Origin: Tetrastigma voinierianum
Taxonomy: Eukaryota; Streptophyta; Magnoliopsida; Vitales; Vitaceae
Assembly: GCA_016808115.1 (NCBI GenBank)
Contig: JAEQBH010001850.1
Span: 186,001-250,000, forward strand
Direction of reading: 5' to 3'
Length of the DNA stretch: 64,000 nt
Both the position numbers and the translations under genes were made by a program. Positions 58,870 through 64,000 of the stretch are shown here, one piece after another (the stretch's first letter is position 1; every line of letters starts with the position of its first letter). Under the pieces are notes generated by a model. That model searched no databases, had not been told where the DNA came from, and saw only the letters and a list, made by a program, of their open reading frames with translations.

Positions 58870-59300
58870 AACAAGTCTGGTAGACTCTTATTTTAAATAT
58901 AATGCGTGTTTCGAAAACTTGGATCAGGTAGTGTCTTAGTAAATGGGTCTGCTAAATTTTCTTCTGATGTGGATTTTCTCGAATCAATATCCCCTTGGAA
59001 ATGAGTGCAGCCCATGGCGATAGTTTCCAAACCCATTAGAATATACTAGCATATAATCTCTTGTTCTCCTTAGATATTAGAGAATATGCTTCAACGCAAT
59101 CCAATGTTCTTCTCCTGGATCAAAATGATATCGACTAACTATTCCCACTGCGTAGCAGATATCTGGCCTAGTACATAACATGGCATACATGAGACTACCT
59201 ACTGCCGAAGCAAAAGGTATCCTACTCATACGTTCTTTCTGCTCAAGAGTTTTTAGTGATTGCTCCTTAGAAAGATAAATTCCATGCCTTAAAAATTAAA
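58870..59300 (-). pseudogene. copia RNase H
   Basis: The minus frame reads GIYLSKEQSLKTLEQKERM, FASAVGSLMYAMLCTRPDIC, YAVGIVSRYHFDPGEEHWIA, then HIL-stop-YLRRTRDYMLVYSNG. After a deletion the text resumes with HFQGDIDSRKST and ends ENLADPFTKTLPDPSF. A purine tract AAGTGGGAG lies near 58,860. Confidence 0.85.
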
Positions 59301-59359
59301 GTTCCCTTCTTGGAATTTTCCGCATGCTGAACCTAACTAAATTTTATCTATATATAAAG

Positions 59360-60310
59360 CTTGAAGGATAATGCCAACACCTTATTCTTCGGTCGTAGAG
59401 GATTTGATTCCAAGAATATAGTTGGCTTCTCCCGAAGATCTTTCATATCAAATTGCTTTTGCAACCATCCTTTTACATGATAACACCCTACATGTAGTTT
59501 AGATTAGTAAATGTCATCTCATTAAGCGACTAGGAAAACTACTTTGTACCTTGGATCCTTTTGTAAACACAAGGTTCATAGGATTTTCTCCGTCATTATA
59601 AAGTTATGGCTTGATCAAACCTAATGTTTCATGTTAAGATGCTTGCTTTAGTCCATAAATGGGCCAGCTGCAACTCCATATCTTAAGCTATATTGCTTTT
59701 GCCTCTGGCCTGAACCCCTTACGGTTCTTGCATGTAGATGTCCTCTTCCTAAATTGCCATTTAAAAATGTTGTTTGACATCCATATGCCAAATCTAAGTA
59801 ATCTAGACTACTGTTTACAACTAAGATACACGGATGGATTAAGCATGGCTATTGTTTCTTCATAATCTATCCCCTCTTTTTGGGTATAACCTTTTGCCAC
59901 CAATCTAGCTTTGAAGGTTTCTACCTTCCCATCTGGACATCTTTTTCTCTTGTAGATCCACTTACACCCTATACATTTTACCCCTTTGGGTGCCTCTACA
60001 AGAGACCAGACTTAGTTAGAATACATAGACTCCATCTCACAGTCCATGGCTTTGAGCCACTCCTGTGCATCAACATCCTCCAGTGCTTCTTTGTAATTTA
60101 TGGGATCCTCTTCGCTATCAATGGTTATAGCTTGTACGGTCGTGACAAGAGATATCTCGATGGCTTGTGTGTCGTTCTCCCACTACGCCGAAGCTCCACT
60201 GGTTGTTGTGGTTCTATAGGAAGATCCTCTTGATCATTTTGAATTTGATTTTCTGGTTGTTCTAGTTCCACTTGTATATCTACCTGTTGTTCTACTATTG
60301 GTTCCACTTG
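59360..60310 (-). pseudogene. copia linker and reverse transcriptase
   Basis: LRRSGRTTHKPSRYL (about 60,190) is the pre-RT linker. YKEALEDVDAQEWLKAMDCE, then GCKWIYKRKRCPDGKVETFK and ARLVAKGYTQKEGIDYEET (60,110-59,850) open the RT. SIYGLKQAS (about 59,655) and EANYILGI (about 59,430) mark later blocks. The YVDD box is destroyed, with only DDIY left near 59,500. Confidence 0.85.
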
Positions 60311-60419
60311 TGCTTATTCACCTTTGAGTATATTTTCATTTTCCCTACGGTAAACACTTTGAAACAATGGCACAATGGTGGTCAGTGTTTTAGGTGATTC
60401 TTGGTGAGTCAAGCTCTTG

Positions 60420-61200
60420 AGAATCTGTACTCTTCAGGCTTGAAATTGTTTTACATAGTCTTCCTCGAAGAATTTTGCATTAGTGCTCACTATAACTCTT
60501 CTCTAAGGAACTATAAAAAGTCCACCTCTGGATTTCATATGAGATTATCCAATAAACATACACATACTTACTCTGAGATTCCAACTTATGTGGTTCTTTC
60601 TCGGGAACATAATCTTGCAGGAGCACCCGAGATATGAATATGGTTTAAACTAGACTTGAGCCCATTCCATAGTTCAGTGGGTGTCTTAGAAACTGACTTA
60701 GAAGGAATCAAGTTCAATAAGTATGTAAGCAGTCTCTAAAAGTATCCCCCAAAGCAATATAGGTGAGATGAATAACTAAGCATCGATCTCACCATATAGG
60801 AGTTCTATTTATCTTCATAGCTTCTGTTTTTTTCTTGAGACATTACAGTGACAGTTATTGAAACATCACTGATTGAGTAAAACTTAAACTCTCTGGATAG
60901 ACATTCATACCTGGTGGATAATTGTTTTGATTTGAACACCTAATTGCTTTTACGCCTCTGACCTTATATTCGAAATTTATCAAAAAAGTTTCGGACATTT
61001 GGCGCATTAGGTAAACAAAACCATATCTTGAGTAGTCATACGTAAAAGTGACAAAATCTGCCACCCTACAACGAGCAGCGCGTTAGTCCGCATACATCGG
61101 TATGCACCAATTCAATGAGTTTAGTTCTTGAGATATCCTTTGTATGAAGGGCCTCTTGGTCATTTTCCTTCCAAGAGCAGAGTTCACATATTGGTATGGG
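60420..61200 (-). pseudogene. copia integrase
   Basis: KMTKRPF and LIELVHTDVCG (61,170-61,090) hold the first catalytic D. The frame at 60,855-61,064 reads FVTFTYDYSRYGFVYLMR, the second D region, with TDDYSRYG changed to TYDYSRYG. ELWNGLKSSLNHIHI, EPHKLESQSKYV and the FFEED-like block continue leftward to about 60,430. Confidence 0.85.
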
Positions 61201-61639
61201 ATTCGAATGCTAGGGAATTTAAAATCCACTTTTCACCAAACCATGTATCCTATTAGGATTAATGACCCTGTCGCAAATGCCAAAGGTAAGTTTCATTTGA
61301 TACTTTCCTTTTCTTGCTTAAGGTGATTATGTTAATTTTAAACAATTTCAATGGCATTTATATCATGGAATGAGGACCCAAAAATAAGATTATTCGCCAA
61401 GATCACGAAACAAATAAAAGAAGATTTACTTCTTATTGAGCGAGGAATTAAAGCATGCGGGTCGAGCCTTGTTCAACTAAACAGGCGATGAAACCAAATT
61501 CCTCTTGAAATTCGGGCAAATAAACAATCTTCTAAACGCAAAGTCCTATTATTCTCAAAATTAAAACAATTTAGTCCCCATGGCGCTACATAAATTAGCT
61601 CTTAGTTCCCGAGTTTCAAATATCTTTGTCCTTCTTGAT

Positions 61640-61765
61640 GGGCCTTGCGTTGAACCAACGCAAGAGTAACAAACATGATTAGTGGCTCCACGAATCAATG
61701 AACCATTTATCATTAAAATTCTCACTAAACAAGCCTCGACTACAAATGCATCCTTTATACACGGC
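61640..61765 (-). pseudogene. copia protease fragment
   Basis: WFIDS in one frame and GATNHVC in the next are read at about 61,705-61,675. The catalytic D-S-G is thus split by a one-base insertion. Confidence 0.7.
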
Positions 61766-61769
61766 TTTT

Positions 61770-62195
61770 TGGTGGCCTTTGGGCAATTATGTTTCCAGTG
61801 TCACTTTACGTAGCACTTGAAGCACTTGTCTTCGACTTCTTCATTGCGTCGATTTGGTAGCTGCTATCCTTCTTATTAACTCTTGTTCTTGTTTCCACCC
61901 TTAGGTTTTTCTTTAGGTTTAATAGAACCCTTCGTAAAATTGATACTGTCTGGCTCTTTGAGAGACTGTTTAGCACTCTCAAGCTCATCATCAATTGAAC
62001 TAGAGTCAGATCCATCTTATACATATTGCAATTGACTTTGAACTTATTGAAATGTTTAGGCAGTGATTGCAAGATGAGATCTATTTTCATCTCCTTTTGA
62101 AGTTTTGCCCCCATCACTTTCGCTCGACTGATATGTGAAATCATTGCCAAACAATGATCCTTCACACGCCCACCAGTCATACGTGTGTTAATCAA
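61770..62195 (-). pseudogene. copia gag with zinc knuckle
   Basis: The minus frame contains RVKDHCLAMISHISRAKVMG, LILQSLPKHFNKFKVNCNM and LTLVQLMMSL, the UBN2-type copia gag. Just downstream, CFKCYVK-stop-HWKHNCPK at about 61,829-61,773 is a CCHC knuckle with a stop where the family has glycine. Confidence 0.85.
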
Positions 62196-62560
62196 ATCAG
62201 TGATAGCAACTTGTCGTCGGAAGCGGTACTCTTATGAAACATCCCTTCGAGTTTGGAGCATTTCTCTCTCCCTTTGTTAAGAGGGTGTTATTTCTTTTGC
62301 CTCGAATGACTACTGTATTTGGCAAAGATATAACACGAGTGAAGTGTTTGCATTCTCCCAGATCACATATTCTTTTTTTTTTGTATATCAATGGCACCAA
62401 CTTAGGGATAGGCTTTGGCTTAGGGGTATCAGGGAACCAAACTTGATTTTCTCATATTCGAGCGATGTATAAGTTGGACTTTCAATCTTGAAGTTATTTC
62501 CATCCAATAGTTTTTGATTCAAAATCATAGCTAGAGGTTGAAGATACCATTTTACGAAGA

Positions 62561-64000
62561 AAAATTTTATACATTGTGCACACTAATATTAACTCGTATA
62601 TTATACAACTAAACATATATTTAGTAAATCCAACAAAAATATATTTCAACATTTTATTGTGAGCGATAATTAGTTTAGTAATAAATCTTTCGCGGTGGGC
62701 GAGCGTTTATATGGCTAAAAACATTCGTAAAATGAATAGTATCCATCTAAGTCGGAGTCCCAAAGAATTGGGGGTCACTTGCAGAACTACCCACATCCCG
62801 ATCTTCTTAAATAGAACCTTCTTAGATATCGCTTTCATTTCAATCATTGTTCATATATTACATGTAATATTATTAGAGCCTCGTTGGGAGGTTAATAAAA
62901 TTATTGTGGTTTTCAATCATGTTTAATTTTAAAAATTCTCTTAATCTCACAGGATTCTTGGTGGTGGGCCAGGTCCAATCCCTAGTAAGATTTTAAAATT
63001 ATTTAGGTCAATCGATAAAACCCGATCACGATTATCGATGGGGCTTCACTTGAAACCATTTATTATTTGGACCCACAAAAATTAAGGATTTATCCTTATT
63101 TAATTTTAAAATTCTCTTAATCTCTAAGAGTTAGGTGGTAGACGGTCAAATCTAATTAAGATTTTAAAATTATTTAAATTAATCGATAAAACCTCTCATG
63201 AATTATCGGATAGGGCTCACACTGACCTGTTTTATTATTTGGACCCATAAAGTGAAAGGATTTTTCATAATTATATTTATCTAGATTTTAAAAAATTAAA
63301 AATTTAATTATGCACATGTATACTTTTGTTGATGCAAGATAATATGTCACCACCCTAGTCTATATATCATGTTATCTAACTAAAGCATATTACCAAATAT
63401 AACAATCATCCATGAATAAAAAAAAATAATGTGAATAAATATAAAAGCCTCCAATCCGTTTCCTAAGAAAAGAAAATCGCTAAAGCCCAATAACACTTGA
63501 GCCCACTTTATTATTAATCGATTCTTAGCTTTGGTCCCATTATTACGTCAATTTTAAGGTTCAATTTTTGGGCTTGGGGCTAAAGTGAAGAGATTTGATT
63601 TAAAACTGAAATACAACTTAACTTTTAACATGAAAACCCTAGCTTAGTCAAAGCCTCGAAGCAGTTCTTCATACATTTCTTTGCTTCCTATTTCTTCCAT
63701 TAGTCTTCAAAATTTTTCAAAAAAATGATCTATATATATAAAATGAGTGCACAGAAATCTAGAATGAGTTGAAAATAAATCAAGAAACCTAATCCTTAGT
63801 TAGCCCCTTTATTATAATGGAGTAAATACAGCTGCTATGGATTAAAGTGACAAAATTATTAAGTAACCATCCATAAACAAAAAATCATATTAAACATGCA
63901 AACATATGAATCCAAAATATAAGAAAACCTAGATTTTATAGTAACTAATCAAACACCGAAATACATGAGAGAGTGTTTAGATCGTGAAAATTTAATCACA
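62561..64000 (-). repeat. Copia 5' internal leader, runs off the window
   Basis: The sequence copies 56,954-57,778 in many blocks and contains a local duplication: ATTCTCTTAATCTC...TTTTAAAATTATTTAGGTCAATCGATAAAACC at 62,934-63,025 recurs at 63,111-63,195. No gene is seen. Confidence 0.55.

Larger units (their letters stand above)
58283..62560 (-). mobile_element. Degenerate Ty1/copia element, internal region
   Basis: From right to left: gag, CCHC knuckle, protease, integrase, reverse transcriptase, RNase H, then a 3' UTR. Integrase before RT is diagnostic of Ty1/copia. Stops and frameshifts occur throughout. A copia-type LTR follows at 57,779-58,282; the 5' LTR would lie beyond the right edge of the window. 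Confidence 0.88.

Noticed and set aside
1..64000. tRNA genes
   Set aside because: No cloverleaf with A and B boxes was recognised by eye on either strand; tRNAscan-SE would be decisive.

Overview
This is a window of nuclear DNA from a flowering plant, probably a eudicot. The signs are AT-rich intergenic sequence, long TA microsatellites, Ty3/gypsy and Ty1/copia retrotransposon relics, LINE fragments, MITEs and a multi-exon gene with GT-AG introns. I cannot name the species. Most long open frames are fragments of transposons, internal exons, or chance frames in low-complexity DNA.

The one clear protein gene is on the minus strand, with coding sequence from 51,900 down to 44,069. It is an orthologue of LIN/CERBERUS, the U-box E3 ubiquitin ligase with ARM-like and WD40 repeats that legumes need for rhizobial infection threads and that also acts in arbuscular mycorrhiza. 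Sixteen coding exons join with every phase consistent into a 1,482-residue protein, close to the length I recall for the Medicago protein. The copy looks intact. A 5'-UTR intron is likely (51,901-52,731).

A second functional locus is probably a small Pol II box C/D snoRNA cluster at 29,266-29,920 (+). A telo box and a TATA box precede two well-formed snoRNAs and a weaker third. The first carries a 12-nt guide against the conserved GACCGUCGUGAG segment of large-subunit rRNA, the target of yeast snR73 and vertebrate U35.

Layout: 1-9,663 is an old, nearly complete Ty3/gypsy element (+) whose 5' LTR is cut by the window edge. From 9,664 to about 18,250 lie LTR-like, apparently non-coding repeats in alternating orientation; members of the same family recur at 31-33.5 kb, 36.1-39.4 kb and 40.5-43.0 kb. 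From 18,250 to 26,600 there is AT-rich DNA with two LINE tails, a MITE pair (one copy split by a LINE) and a repeat whose inverted partner lies at 39.8-43.9 kb. A compact TRIM-like retrotransposon sits at 26,783-27,971. The snoRNA cluster, more LTR relics and a copia LTR (34,601-35,151) follow. After the LIN gene, 53.7-64.0 kb is a stack of degenerate Ty1/copia sequences, mostly minus strand, with a gag-to-RNase H order readable from 62.2 to 58.9 kb and a large imperfect palindrome at 54.9-55.3 kb.

All coordinates were read by eye. Splice junctions of the LIN gene are base-exact predictions. Most repeat boundaries are approximate unless a TG...CA end is stated.
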